Positions 1 through 8,304 of a stretch of DNA of 64,000 nt are shown here, one piece after another. The notes under the pieces are model-generated. The model had not been told where the DNA came from. It did not search any database and saw only the letters and a program-made list of their open reading frames with translations. Within the stretch, counting starts at the first letter, position 1. Each line of letters starts with the position of its first letter. The translations under genes were made by a program, and so were the position numbers. Source of the DNA: Caulobacter endophyticus (GTDB lineage Bacteria > Pseudomonadota > Alphaproteobacteria > Caulobacterales > Caulobacteraceae); the NCBI RefSeq assembly GCF_003116815.1, contig NZ_QDKQ01000068.1, positions 16,315 to 80,314 on the forward strand, given 5' to 3'.

Positions 1-2
1 CG

Positions 3-1082
3 GCGCTGGCCCGCCTCGACGTCGGCGACGCGGGCGCGGCGAAAGCGGCCTGCGACGCCGCCCTGGCCGCCGGGCCCACGCCGCCCCAGGCCGCCGCCGT
101 GCGGCTGGCCCGCGCCACGGCCCGCCTGTGCCTGGGCGACCTGGGCGGCTGGGACGACTACGCCGCCAGGCTCGCCCCGGAGCGGCGCGAAGCGCTGGCC
201 TTCGACATTCCCGGGACACGCTGGACGCCGGCCGCGCCGCTGCGGGGCCTCGGCTTGCTTCTGGTCGGCGAGCAGGGACTGGGCGACGAGGTGATGTTCG
301 GCTCGATGATCGGCGACGTGCTTTCCGCGCTCGGACCGGCGGGCCGGCTGACCCTGGCGGTCGAGCCTCGCCTCGTCCCGCTGCTGGCCCGCGCCTGGCC
401 GGCCGCGCAGGTGGTCAGCCACGCCACCACCAGCCTCGCCGGCCGCCTGCGCCGCACGGTTCCGGACGCCGGACCGGTCCAGGCCTGGGCCCCGATCGGC
501 GACCTGCTGCCGCTGCTGCGTGGGACGCTGGATAGGTTCGAAGGCGCGAAGGCCTTCCTCGAGCCCGATCCGGCGCGGGTGGAGTATTGGCGCGGCTGGC
601 TCTCGAGCCTGGGCCCCGGTCGAAAGATCGGCATCCTCTGGCGCAGCGGCCTGATGGCCGGCCTGCGCTCGCGCCGCTTCGCCCCGTTCGCGGCCTGGAC
701 GCCGGTGCTGGCCGCGCCCGGCGCGGTCTTCGTGAACCTGCAGTATGGCGACGCCGGGCCGGATCTGGCCCGCGCGCAGGCCCAGGGCCTGACGATCCAT
801 CGCCCGCCGGGCCTCGACCTGATGCAGGACCTGGAAGGCGTCGCCGCCCTCTGCCGCGCGCTCGACCTCGTCATCGGCCCGCCGACCGCCACCACCAACC
901 TCGCCGCCGCGACCGGCGCCGAAACCTGGATCGTCTCGGCCAACCCCAATTGGCCGGCGCTGGGGACGGCGGGCTATCCCTGGTACCCGGCGGTCAAGGC
1001 GTTCCAGCCGGATGGGGCGAAGGCGTGGCCGGCGCGGTTGGAGGAGGTGGCGCGGGCTCTGACCCAAACCCCTCTCTCTTAG
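3..1082 (+). CDS. TPR/glycosyltransferase-like protein, 5' end outside the window
   Basis: The reading frame is open from the window edge, so the true start lies upstream. About 360 codons are visible. The first 50 or so are Ala/Leu-rich and helical, like the last repeat of a TPR array. Then comes a Rossmann-like region with GEQGLGDEVMF (near bases 264-296), the signature of TPR proteins carrying a GT-B-type glycosyltransferase module, followed by GILWRSG and a GPPTATTNLAA segment typical of the C-terminal half-fold. The same GEQGLGD signature recurs in the frameshifted gene at 8915-10271, so the two look like paralogues. The last residues and stop codon fall inside a palindromic repeat, so the original C-terminus may have been replaced. 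Protein glycosylation is inferred from the family; substrate and partner cannot be seen. An internal ATG/GTG start is possible but less likely because coding continues upstream. Confidence 0.75.
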   Translation, partial: ALARLDVGDAGAAKAACDAALAAGPTPPQAAAVRLARATARLCLGDLGGWDDYAARLAPERREALAFDIPGTRWTPAAPLRGLGLLLVGEQGLGDEVMFGSMIGDVLSALGPAGRLTLAVEPRLVPLLARAWPAAQVVSHATTSLAGRLRRTVPDAGPVQAWAPIGDLLPLLRGTLDRFEGAKAFLEPDPARVEYWRGWLSSLGPGRKIGILWRSGLMAGLRSRRFAPFAAWTPVLAAPGAVFVNLQYGDAGPDLARAQAQGLTIHRPPGLDLMQDLEGVAALCRALDLVIGPPTATTNLAAATGAETWIVSANPNWPALGTAGYPWYPAVKAFQPDGAKAWPARLEEVARALTQTPLS

Positions 1083-1273
1083 AGAGAGGGAGGGGCCCGC
1101 CGCGAAGCGGTGGGAGGGTGAGAGGTTTCACCCTTGGCCAAGGAGGCCCCTTACGTCTGCGTGGCGCGGCCCAAAGAAAGACCACAACGGCCTCGCGCCA
1201 TCCTGTGAGATTGTACCCTCTCACCCTCCCATGGCTTCGCCATGGGCCCCTCCCTCTCTCCATGAGAGAGGGG
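1069..1273. repeat. Inverted pair of twin-hairpin palindromic units
   Basis: A 57-bp unit at 1069-1125 recurs in inverted orientation at 1217-1273, with about 90 bp between them. Each unit holds a short hairpin (CCTCTCTCTTAGAGAGAGG) followed by a second, different hairpin (CCGCgaaGCGG on the left, CATGGcgaaGCCATG-like on the right). This two-hairpin layout is shared by other elements in the window although the base sequence differs. The left unit contains the stop codon of the upstream gene. Nothing in the 90-bp centre looks coding. Confidence 0.8.
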
Positions 1274-1311
1274 AAGAAAAGGGGAGGACGTTTCCGCCCT
1301 CCCCTCTTCGC

Positions 1312-3663
1312 CTACTTCACCACCTGGACTGCGCCTTGCGCCTGGACCGCTAGGCCCTTGTCGCCGGTGGCGGTCAGCTTGCCGGCCTTGTCGTCCCAGC
1401 GCAGCTTCACCGTCTTGCCGACGCCCTTCTCGTAGGCGTTGGTGACGCCGTCATCGTCATAGAGCGAGAACTCGGCGTCGCGGCCCGGATAGACCTTCAC
1501 CGCGCTGATCGCCTGGGTCTGGCCGGTGTTCATGATCGGCGCGCCCAGCGGCACGATCGAACCGGCGCGGACGAACAGCGGGATGACGTCGATCGGCGCC
1601 TTCACGCGGATCGTCTGGCCGCCCGTGAACTTCTGGTTGGTCCAGTAGTCGTACCAGTCGGCGCCGGCCGGCAGGTAGACGTCGCGCTCGGTCTGACCCT
1701 GCTGCGTGACCGGAGCCACCAGGAAGGCCGGGCCGAACATGTACTGGTCGCCGATGTTGGCCACCTGCGGATCGTTCGGGAAGTCCATGAACAGGCCGCG
1801 CATGAACGGCGCGCCGGTGTCGTAGGTCGTCTTGCCCATCGAGTAGAGGTACGGCATCAGCTCGTAGCGGAGCTTCAGGTACTTGCTGAGCACGCCCTCG
1901 GCCTGCTTGCCGAACGACCACAGCTCGGTCTCCTTGCGCATGCCGTGCACCCGCAGGGTCGGGGTGAACACGCCGTACTGGAACCAGCGGGTGAAGAGTT
2001 CGGGATAGTCGTTGTTCTGGCCGACCACGGCGCGGGCGTCCGACGGATCCAGCAGCGGCGCCTTGGTCGCCGTGGTGGTCTGCGGCAGCCACTGCCAGCC
2101 GCCGATGTCGTTGCCCCAGTACGCGAGGCCGGACGCGGTGAAGTTCAGGCCCGCCGGCACCTGGCGACGCAGGGCCTCCCAGGTGGGCTGGATGTCGGAC
2201 GACCAGAACAGCGAGCCGTTGCGCTGGGCGCCGGTATAGGCGGCGCGGGCCAGGATCAGGTTGCGCTTGTCCGGCCGATCGCGGCGCGAGCCGTCGGCGG
2301 CCAGCTGGGCGTGCATCAGCGGGAAGGCGTTGCGGATGCGGTCGCCCGTGCCGGCGTGGAAGTAGAAGCCCGACGGCACGAGGTCAGGCTCGGTCTCGTC
2401 CAGCCACAGCCAGTCGAAGCCCTGCGAGATGATGTTGTCGCGGATCTTGCCCCAGAACCACTCGCGGGCCTGCGGGTTGGTGCTGTCGATCAGCGCGCCG
2501 GTGCGGTCGCTGCGGAACGGCAGGCCGTCGACCGGATTGCCGTTCTCGTCCTTCAGGAACCAGCCCTTGCCGGCCAGATAGTTGAAGTAGCGGCCTTCCT
2601 GCTCGAAGCGGGGCCAGACGCTGATGATGGTGTGGACGCCGCGGTCGTGCAGCGTCTTGTTCATGCCGGCCGGATCGGGGAACTGCGCCGGATCGATGTC
2701 GATCTGGCCCATGCGGGTCCAATGGAACCAGTCCAGCACCATGATGTCGAGCGGCAGCTGGCGCTTCTGGTAGCCGTCGGCCACGGCCATGAACTCGGCC
2801 TGGCTCTCGTAGCGGGCCTTGGACTGGATGTAGCCGAAGGCGGCCTTGGGCGGCAGTGGGGTGACGCCGGTCAGGGTGCGGTAGCCGGCGTAGATCTCGT
2901 CGGTGGTCTTGCCGGTGATGACGAAGAACGACACCCGCTCGCCGACATTGCTCTGCCACAGGGTGCGGCCGTTGACGCCCGGGTAGATCTTGGTGGCCGA
3001 CGGATTGTCCCAGAGGACGCCATAGCCCTTGCTGGTCACGAGGAAGGGTACGCAGACGCTCTCGCCGTGGGGCGCGTCATAGTCGTGCTTGCAGTCGATG
3101 GTGCGGCCGCGCAGGTCGAGCGCGCTTTCCGACTCCTGGTTCTGGCCCAGGCCGTAGAAGTGCTCGTCGGCGGTCGTCGAGAAGCTGGCGCCGGCGCGGA
3201 AGGTCTTCTCGCCGCTGACCACGTGGGGGGCCATCTCCCAGCCGGTCATGTCGACCAGCGAGGTCCCGTCGGGCCTGCGCACCTTGATCGAGACCGGCGG
3301 CAGGGCCGGGGCGAAATAGCGCTCCTGCAGGCTGGGCGCGCCCGGCCAGGGCTGGGCGACCACTTCCAGCGACAGTTCGGCGGAGGTGAAGATGTCGGCG
3401 CCGGCCTTCTGGTCGTGGCGCCAGCCCTTGTCGGTGGCCGTGCCGTTGACGCCGTAGCCCGGCGCGGCCTTGGCCAGGTCCTTGTCCTGGCTGATGGTCA
3501 CGCGGATCACGTTGGGGGCGTAGGTCTCGACCGAGACATAGGCGCCGTTGCGGTCCACCGTCGTCTGCGGCGCGGCGACCGCCATGCCCGCCCCGACGCT
3601 GAGCGCCAGGCCCGAAACCAGACCCAGGACGCGCGCCTTTGCGCCGTTACCCAGCCAAACCAT
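1312..3663 (-). CDS. Secreted GH31 alpha-glucosidase/alpha-xylosidase-type glycoside hydrolase
   Basis: This 783-residue protein has an N-terminal signal peptide (basic start, hydrophobic stretch, AVA-A cleavage region near residue 30), so it acts in the periplasm or outside the cell. A GH31 N-terminal beta-sandwich comes first, then the catalytic barrel. The barrel has LDWFHWTRMGQIDID (substrate pocket), the nucleophile segment WLWLDETEPD with Asp near residue 420, and the acid/base segment FWSSDIQPTW with Asp near 480. C-terminal beta domains follow. Family members hydrolyse or transfer alpha-linked glucose or xylose. The LDETEPD form of the nucleophile motif resembles bacterial 4-alpha-glucosyltransferase-like GH31 enzymes, but substrate cannot be settled from sequence. 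A strong GGAGG ribosome site precedes the ATG. It occupies the position next to rplL where rpoB is expected in many relatives. Confidence 0.9.
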   Translation of the reverse strand: MVWLGNGAKARVLGLVSGLALSVGAGMAVAAPQTTVDRNGAYVSVETYAPNVIRVTISQDKDLAKAAPGYGVNGTATDKGWRHDQKAGADIFTSAELSLEVVAQPWPGAPSLQERYFAPALPPVSIKVRRPDGTSLVDMTGWEMAPHVVSGEKTFRAGASFSTTADEHFYGLGQNQESESALDLRGRTIDCKHDYDAPHGESVCVPFLVTSKGYGVLWDNPSATKIYPGVNGRTLWQSNVGERVSFFVITGKTTDEIYAGYRTLTGVTPLPPKAAFGYIQSKARYESQAEFMAVADGYQKRQLPLDIMVLDWFHWTRMGQIDIDPAQFPDPAGMNKTLHDRGVHTIISVWPRFEQEGRYFNYLAGKGWFLKDENGNPVDGLPFRSDRTGALIDSTNPQAREWFWGKIRDNIISQGFDWLWLDETEPDLVPSGFYFHAGTGDRIRNAFPLMHAQLAADGSRRDRPDKRNLILARAAYTGAQRNGSLFWSSDIQPTWEALRRQVPAGLNFTASGLAYWGNDIGGWQWLPQTTTATKAPLLDPSDARAVVGQNNDYPELFTRWFQYGVFTPTLRVHGMRKETELWSFGKQAEGVLSKYLKLRYELMPYLYSMGKTTYDTGAPFMRGLFMDFPNDPQVANIGDQYMFGPAFLVAPVTQQGQTERDVYLPAGADWYDYWTNQKFTGGQTIRVKAPIDVIPLFVRAGSIVPLGAPIMNTGQTQAISAVKVYPGRDAEFSLYDDDGVTNAYEKGVGKTVKLRWDDKAGKLTATGDKGLAVQAQGAVQVVK

Positions 3664-3679
3664 GCGATTCCTCCACTAA

Positions 3680-3693
3680 GTTACCGCTATCAT
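3680..3693 (-). promoter_or_regulatory. Possible LacI-family operator upstream of the GH31 gene
   Basis: Read on the minus strand, ATGATAGCGGTAAC is an imperfect dyad around a central CG, the usual form of operators bound by LacI-family sugar repressors. It sits 17 bp before the GH31 start codon. No regulator gene is adjacent, so this is only a suggestion. Confidence 0.25.
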
Positions 3694-3767
3694 TTTCCTG
3701 ATACCGGCGTAGTGGCGGCTGACAGCGCCGTCAACGCAGAAGGTGCGATTTATGGGATGAATACAAA

Positions 3768-3900
3768 CCTCTCCCTCAAGGGGGAGGTGTCGGCGGATCC
3801 GATGGAGGGGGACGTGACCTGTGAGACAGCGACCCGCCAGATCGTCGGAAGGAACTTCCCCTCCGCCCTTCGGGCCACCTCCCCCCCTTCAGGGGAAGGA
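3768..3900. repeat. Twin-hairpin palindromic element, inverted pair
   Basis: The left unit (CTCCCTCAAGGGGGAG followed by a TCGGCGGATCCGA hairpin and GGAGGGG) faces the right unit (CCCCTCCGCCCTTCGGGCC, then CCCCCCTTCAGGGG). It is the same element type as at 22485-22619, 24087-24198, 45939-46070 and 63138-63266. The 3664-3994 gap between the GH31 gene and rplL holds this element, the GH31 promoter side and the rplL terminator; no gene is seen. Confidence 0.8.
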
Positions 3901-3912
3901 TCTGGGCAAACG

Positions 3913-3945
3913 AAAACGGGCCCGGAGGTTTCCCTCCGGGCCCGT
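3913..3945 (-). terminator. Intrinsic terminator of the rplJL transcript
   Basis: A perfect 13-bp stem (3916-3928 with 3933-3945) has a tetraloop TTTC read on the plus strand. On the minus strand it is followed by a TTTT run (3913-3916). It lies 50-80 bp downstream of the rplL stop. The core CCCGGAGGTTTCCCTCCGGG is identical to the tuf terminator at 63833-63860. Confidence 0.9.
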
Positions 3946-3994
3946 CTCGTAAGGTCATGAAGACCAGATCCGCGTCAGGCGACGCGGAGCCGGA

Positions 3995-4375
3995 TTACTT
4001 CACTTGGACCTTGGCGCCGGCTTCGGTCAGCTTCTTGGCGACTTCGTCGGCCTGCTGCTTCGAAACGTTTTCGACGACGTTCTGCGGAGCGCCTTCGACC
4101 AGGTCCTTGGCTTCCTTCAGGCCGAGGTCCGGACGGACGCCGCGGACTTCCTTGATCACGTTGATCTTCTTGTCGCCGCCGTCGACCAGGACAACGGTGA
4201 ACTCGGTTTGCTCTTCAGCAGCTTCAACCGGAGCAGCAGCGCCACCGACGGCGGCCACGGCGACCGGAGCGGCGGCCGAGACGCCCCACTTTTCTTCCAG
4301 CAGCTTCGAGAGTTCAGCGGCTTCCAGCACCGACAGGGTGGACAGTTCTTCGACCAGCTTTTCGAGCTTCGACAT
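3995..4375 (-). CDS. rplL: 50S ribosomal protein L7/L12
   Basis: The 126-residue protein has the L7/L12 layout. An N-terminal dimerisation domain (MSKLEKLVEELSTLSVLEAA) is followed by an Ala/Gly/Pro-rich hinge near residues 35-55. The C-terminal factor-binding domain has GLKEAKDLVEGAPQ. It forms the mobile stalk of the large subunit with L10 and recruits and stimulates translational GTPases. It is the last gene of the rplJ-rplL pair, 46 bp after rplJ, and is followed by a strong terminator rather than rpoB. Acidic composition and length match the family. Confidence 0.98.
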   Translation of the reverse strand: MSKLEKLVEELSTLSVLEAAELSKLLEEKWGVSAAAPVAVAAVGGAAAPVEAAEEQTEFTVVLVDGGDKKINVIKEVRGVRPDLGLKEAKDLVEGAPQNVVENVSKQQADEVAKKLTEAGAKVQVK

Positions 4376-4421
4376 GTGTCAGTTCCTTAGAGAGATTGGG
4401 ATAGATTTGCGGGGATGACCG

Positions 4422-4940
4422 TTACGCGGCGTCTTTGGTCGCGTAGGCGTTGAAGACGCGAGCCAGCTGGCCGGCCGGAGCCTGCAGGACGCCAGCGATC
4501 TTGGTCGCCGGAGCCTGGATGAGGCCGATGAGCTTGCCACGCAGTTCGTCCAGCGACGGCAGGGTCGCCAGAGCGCGCACCGCGTTCTCGTCCAGCACGT
4601 TGGTCTGGTCCAGGACGCCACCGACAATCTTAAGCTTGTCGTTTTCCTTGGCGAACTGCACCGCGATCTTCGCGGCCGAGACAGCGTCCGGGCCGTAGGC
4701 GATGGCGACCGGACCGGTGAAGAGCTTATCGCCCTGTTCACCGAGCTTGCCGTCCAGAGCCTTGAGGGCCAGGGTGTTCTTCACAACCTTGATCGCGGCG
4801 CCTTCCTTGCGGAGGCGAAGACGAAGGTCGGTCATTTCCGCAACGGTCAGACCCATGTAGTGGGTCACGACGACAGCGCCGGCATCGGCGAAGACGCTTT
4901 TCAGCGACTCGATCGATTCCTGCTTTTGAGCGCGGTCCAT
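4422..4940 (-). CDS. rplJ: 50S ribosomal protein L10
   Basis: The 172-residue protein matches L10 along its length. The N-terminal rRNA-binding part (MDRAQKQESIESLKSVFADA, VVVTHYMGLTVAEMTDLR) is followed by KVVKNTLALKAL and a C-terminal helix that carries L7/L12 dimers. It anchors the ribosomal stalk. In bacteria L10-L12 commonly represses its own mRNA by binding a structured leader; the 374-bp gene-free stretch upstream is consistent with that. It is separated from rplA by about 2.7 kb holding a VOC gene, a flavoprotein gene and a decayed vapBC. Confidence 0.98.
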   Translation of the reverse strand: MDRAQKQESIESLKSVFADAGAVVVTHYMGLTVAEMTDLRLRLRKEGAAIKVVKNTLALKALDGKLGEQGDKLFTGPVAIAYGPDAVSAAKIAVQFAKENDKLKIVGGVLDQTNVLDENAVRALATLPSLDELRGKLIGLIQAPATKIAGVLQAPAGQLARVFNAYATKDAA

Positions 4941-5314
4941 TGCGGTCTCCTACTCAGTTGCAGGCGGCCGGACCATTCCGGCAGCCAGATGCTCGTCCCA
5001 TGCGGAATTGCTCCCGCGCGCGAGTTGCATCAGCCTGTTCCAAGGAAAGTCGGCCGCGCACCTGACTCGGGCTAGGCCGCGAGTAGGAGGTCTTGGCGTC
5101 TCTATCCCTGTCTCCCGACGGCGAGGAAGGGCTCTTCCTCGATTATGGCGCTGGTGACCCCGCGCCCCGCAGTTCTCAAACAGGTTCGCCGCCAAACCGG
5201 AGTCCAGCGGAGAGGCGGGCCGTATAGAGGATTTGCGCAAGGAACGCAACGGGTGTCGGAACACAGCGCGCTCGAACGTCTTCAAGGCGGTGAAACCCGT
5301 GAAGGAGCCTTGCG
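4941..5314 (-). promoter_or_regulatory. Promoter and probable L10 leader region upstream of rplJ
   Basis: No gene is visible in this stretch, which separates the divergent rplJ and VOC genes. Read on the minus strand it contains a GAGGAAGAGCCCTTCCTC hairpin (about 5121-5139) and, close to rplJ, GCCGGAATGGTCCGGC (about 4967-4983) in a GC-rich fold. Long structured leaders bound by L10 are established for rplJL operons. The assignment here rests on position and hairpins, not on a consensus match, and no promoter elements were located with confidence. Confidence 0.4.
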
Positions 5315-5692
5315 ATGCTCGGCCAGTTCGACGCCTCCCCCACCCTGCCCGTCAAGGACCTGGCCCGCGCCAGGCGCTTCTACGAGGAGACGCTGGGCCT
5401 CGCGCCCGAAGGCGATTCCGAGATGGGCGTACGGGCCTACCGCGCCGGCGGCGTGGTGCTGACCGTCTACGAATCCGAATTTTCAGGAACCAACCAGGGC
5501 ACCGCCGTGACCTGGCCCGTCGGCCAGCGCTTCGACGCCGTGGTCGCCGCGCTGCGTGACAAGGGCGTGGCGTTCGAGACCTACGACATGCCGGGCGTCA
5601 CCGTGGAGGACGGCGTGCATGGCGCCGGAGGGATGAAGCTCGTGTGGTTCAAGGACCCGGACGGCAACATCCACCACGTGGGTAGTTTCTGA
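5315..5692 (+). CDS. VOC (glyoxalase/bleomycin-resistance) family protein
   Basis: This 125-residue protein is a single vicinal-oxygen-chelate unit made of two beta-alpha-beta-beta-beta halves. The first half begins SPTLPVKDLARARRFYEETLG; the second ends KLVWFKDPDGNIHHVG, the standard close of the fold. Family members are metal-dependent dioxygenases, isomerases or drug-binding proteins. Too few metal ligands are certain here to assign a reaction. A GAAGGAG ribosome site precedes the ATG. It is transcribed divergently from rplJ, and the flavoprotein gene points toward it from the other side. A general cytosolic enzyme is the safest reading. Confidence 0.85.
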   Translation: MLGQFDASPTLPVKDLARARRFYEETLGLAPEGDSEMGVRAYRAGGVVLTVYESEFSGTNQGTAVTWPVGQRFDAVVAALRDKGVAFETYDMPGVTVEDGVHGAGGMKLVWFKDPDGNIHHVGSF

Positions 5693-5872
5693 GGGGGAGA
5701 GAGCTCCGCCCGCTCGCTCTTCTTCGCCCCTCTCCTCTGATTTCCCGGGCCTTGCGCCCAGGACCCATGCTTCAGCCTGCTCAGACCCTTCGAGTTCGGT
5801 ACGGATCTGGGCAGCCGCCAGCCTGGGCCCTCGCCACAACGGCGAGGGAAGCGATGAAGATGATCGAGTTGC

Positions 5873-7096
5873 CTAAGCGCCCAGCCTCTCCTCCGCAGCC
5901 CTGGCCGCGGCCACGCCGGTGGCGAAGCAGGCCTGAAGCAGGTAGCCACCGGTCGGGGCTTCCCAGTCCAGCATCTCGCCGGCCAGGAACACGTCGGGAC
6001 GCAAAGCCAGGGCCAGGCCGTCCAGTCCCTCGAAGGCGACCCCGCCAGCCGCTGAGATCGCCCTCTCCAGCGGCCGGGGCGCCGTCAGCCGGATCGGCGC
6101 GGCCTTGATCGCCGCGGCCAGGGCCGCCGGCTCGCCGGGCAGGTCCAGGCCATGGGCCTCGCGCAGCAGGTTCACCTCCACCGGCGACAGCTTCAGGGCC
6201 TTGCGCAGGTGATTGGCGAGGGACTGGCCGCCGCGCGCGCTCGACAGGCGGCGCTCCAGCGTCTCGGCCGGCAGGTCGGGGCGCAGGTCGATGGCCAGCA
6301 TCGCCTCGCCGTCGCGGCCGATCGCCTCGCGCGGCGCGGCCCCCAGGGCGTAGACCGCCCCGCCCTCGATCCCGTAGCCGGCCACCATGGCGTCGCCCCG
6401 GGCCTGACGGCCCCCGCAGGTCAGGCGCACGTTCTTAAGCGGCTCGCCGGCGAAACGGTCGCGGAAGACCTCGCTCCAGCCCACCTCGAAGCCGCAGTTG
6501 GCCGGGGCGAAGGGCGCGATCCTGGCGCCCTGCCCCTCCAGCACGCCCGTCCAGGCGCCGTCGGAGCCGAGCTTGGGCCAGCTGGCCCCGCCCAGGGCCA
6601 GGACCGTCGCGCGCGGGCGCCAGGCCTCGCGGCCGTCCTGACCATCGACCAGCAGCGCGCCTTCGGCGTCCCAGCCCGCCCAGGCGCAGCGCGTGCGCAA
6701 GGTCACGCCCAGTCCTTCCAGACGCGCCAGCCAGGCCCGCAGCAGCGGCGAGGCCTTCATGGCCTTGGGAAACACCCGGCCGCTGGCGCCGACGAAGGTC
6801 TCCTGGCCCAGGTCCTTGGCCCAGGCGACCAGATCGACCGGCGTGAACGCCTCCAGCATCGGCCGCAGAACGCCAGCGCGCTCGCCATAGCGTGCCGCGA
6901 AGCGCTCGAAATCCTCGGAATGGGTCAGGTTCAGCCCGCCGCGCCCGGCCATCAGGAACTTGCGCCCGAAGGTCGGCATCTTCTCGAACACCACGACGCT
7001 GCGGCCCGCTTCGGCGAGGCGCTGGGCCGCGATCAGCCCGGCGGGCCCGCCGCCGACCACGGCGACGTCGATGATCCTGGAAGCGTTGGAAGTCAC
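5873..7096 (-). CDS. BaiN/HI0933-like NAD(P)/FAD-dependent oxidoreductase
   Basis: The 407-residue flavoprotein opens with an FAD-binding Rossmann motif (VAVVGGGPAGLIAAQRLAEAG). It then has the family segment FGRKFLMAGRGGLNLTHSE, a central substrate region, and a C-terminal AGEMLDWEAPTGGYLLQAC block that contacts FAD. It belongs to the HI0933/BaiN group, cytosolic flavoproteins whose physiological substrates are mostly unknown. The start is a GTG at 7096 that overlaps the TGA of the vapC remnant (GTGA), so translation is probably coupled to the toxin-antitoxin transcript. No other good start is nearby, and the Rossmann motif begins about 12 residues in, as expected. Confidence 0.88.
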   Translation of the reverse strand: MTSNASRIIDVAVVGGGPAGLIAAQRLAEAGRSVVVFEKMPTFGRKFLMAGRGGLNLTHSEDFERFAARYGERAGVLRPMLEAFTPVDLVAWAKDLGQETFVGASGRVFPKAMKASPLLRAWLARLEGLGVTLRTRCAWAGWDAEGALLVDGQDGREAWRPRATVLALGGASWPKLGSDGAWTGVLEGQGARIAPFAPANCGFEVGWSEVFRDRFAGEPLKNVRLTCGGRQARGDAMVAGYGIEGGAVYALGAAPREAIGRDGEAMLAIDLRPDLPAETLERRLSSARGGQSLANHLRKALKLSPVEVNLLREAHGLDLPGEPAALAAAIKAAPIRLTAPRPLERAISAAGGVAFEGLDGLALALRPDVFLAGEMLDWEAPTGGYLLQACFATGVAAARAAEERLGA

Positions 7097-7245
7097 GCGG
7101 CCTCGATATCCGTCAGAGTAAAGTCGCCGCCCTTCGCTATCGCCGAGGTCACGACAACTTCAGCTCCCGCCAACCTCAGGCGAAAGGCATCCGCCTCCGG
7201 CTCACCGAGGAGTATGGCCGTCCAGGCCAAAGCATCGACGAACAT
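7093..7245 (-). pseudogene. vapC remnant with internal deletion
   Basis: This 50-codon frame begins MFVDALAWTAILLGEPEADA, the typical start of a PIN-domain VapC ribonuclease including the first catalytic Asp (residue 4), and ends KGGDFTLTDIEAA, the typical VapC end. About 75-80 codons that normally lie between, carrying the other acidic active-site residues, are missing. The joint falls after VVVTSAIA and the frame is kept. The product cannot fold as a PIN nuclease, so it should be inactive. Its ATG overlaps the vapB stop by one base, as in intact vapBC operons, and its stop overlaps the start of the flavoprotein gene. Confidence 0.8.
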
Positions 7246-7484
7246 CAATCGTCGTTGAGGCTGTCGAAGAACGCCTTGTCGGCCTTGAGGCCCGTCCTCG
7301 GCACACGAGCCATCCGGTCGCTGATCGCCCGCATGTTCGCCAGCTTCTCCTCCCTCGCCTTCTCGCGCGCCGCTAGGGCCTCGGCGGCGGCCAGCTTTAC
7401 TGTCTCAGTGATGCCAAGACGCGTCTTCTCGGCCAGCTGGCGCACCAGGGCGTCGGTCTCGGGATCGCGGATGTGGAAGGCCAT
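7245..7484 (-). CDS. VapB-family antitoxin
   Basis: The 79-residue protein begins MAFHIRDPETDALVRQLAEK, the DNA-binding N-terminus of the Rv0623/PSK-type VapB antitoxins. A helical middle (ITETVKLAAAEALAAREKAREE) and an acidic tail that would wrap the toxin follow. I chose the ATG at 7484 because GGAGA lies six bases before it; a TTG two codons upstream is possible. In intact loci the antitoxin neutralises VapC and represses its own promoter. Here the partner is internally deleted, so the antitoxin may persist as an orphan or to keep translation going into the flavoprotein gene. Confidence 0.85.
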   Translation of the reverse strand: MAFHIRDPETDALVRQLAEKTRLGITETVKLAAAEALAAREKAREEKLANMRAISDRMARVPRTGLKADKAFFDSLNDD

Positions 7485-7610
7485 GACCAATCTCCGTCTA
7501 GACGAAAGTTAGCATCGGCTAGCCGCGCCAAACAGAGGGCCTCAAACGCAAGACGGGCGCTGGATCGCTCCAGCGCCCGCCTCCGAAGTCAGTGAACTCC
7601 GACCGGTCGA

Positions 7611-8300
7611 TTAGACGCCGATCGAGGCCACGTCGACCTTGAAGCCCGGACCCATCGTCGACGACAGGCCGATCTTCTTGACGTAGACGCCCTTGGCGCC
7701 CGACGGCTTGGCCTTGTTCAGGGCGTCGATCAGAGCCTTGACGTTGATCAGCAGGGCTTCCTCGGTGAACGAGGCCTTGCCGATGCCGGCGTGCACGATA
7801 CCGGCCTTTTCGACGCGGAACTCGACGGCGCCGCTCTTGGCGTCCTTGACGGCCTGGGCGACGTTCGGGGTCACGGTGCCGACCTTCGGGTTCGGCATCA
7901 GGCCGCGCGGGCCCAGCACCTTACCGAGGCGACCGACCAGGGCCATCATGTCCGGCGAGGCGATGACGCGGTCGAAGTCCATGAAGCCGTTCTGGATCTT
8001 TTCGACCAGGTCTTCGGCGCCGACGACTTCGGCGCCGGCGGCGGTGGCTTCGGCGGCCTTGGCGTCCTTGGCGAAGACGGCGACGCGAACGTCACGGCCC
8101 GTGCCCGACGGCAGTTGAACGACGCCACGGACCTGCTGGTCGGCGTGACGCGGGTCGACGCCCAGGTTCACCGAGATCTCGATGGTCTCGTCGAACTTGG
8201 CCTTGGCGTTGGCCTTCACCAGAGCGATGGCTTCGGCGACGGCGTGGGTGGCGTCACGGTCGCCGGTCCAGGCCTTGATGCGCTTGGGTTGGGTAGCCAT
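7611..8300 (-). CDS. rplA: 50S ribosomal protein L1
   Basis: The 229-residue protein matches L1 throughout. Recognisable segments are AVALVKANAKAKFDETIEIS-like domain I, the MALVGRLGKVLGPRGLMPNPK signature (residues 130-150), and the closing GVYVKKIGLSSTMGPGFKVD. L1 builds the mobile L1 stalk at the ribosomal E site and can repress the L11 operon by binding its mRNA. The gene follows rplK after only four bases, so the two are co-transcribed. Downstream is the vapBC remnant rather than rplJ. Confidence 0.98.
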   Translation of the reverse strand: MATQPKRIKAWTGDRDATHAVAEAIALVKANAKAKFDETIEISVNLGVDPRHADQQVRGVVQLPSGTGRDVRVAVFAKDAKAAEATAAGAEVVGAEDLVEKIQNGFMDFDRVIASPDMMALVGRLGKVLGPRGLMPNPKVGTVTPNVAQAVKDAKSGAVEFRVEKAGIVHAGIGKASFTEEALLINVKALIDALNKAKPSGAKGVYVKKIGLSSTMGPGFKVDVASIGV

Positions 8301-8304
8301 TGGA

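Noticed and set aside
1945..3960. A 671-codon plus-strand frame over the GH31 gene
   Set aside because: It is antisense to a gene with signal peptide and catalytic motifs, and it crosses a palindromic repeat.
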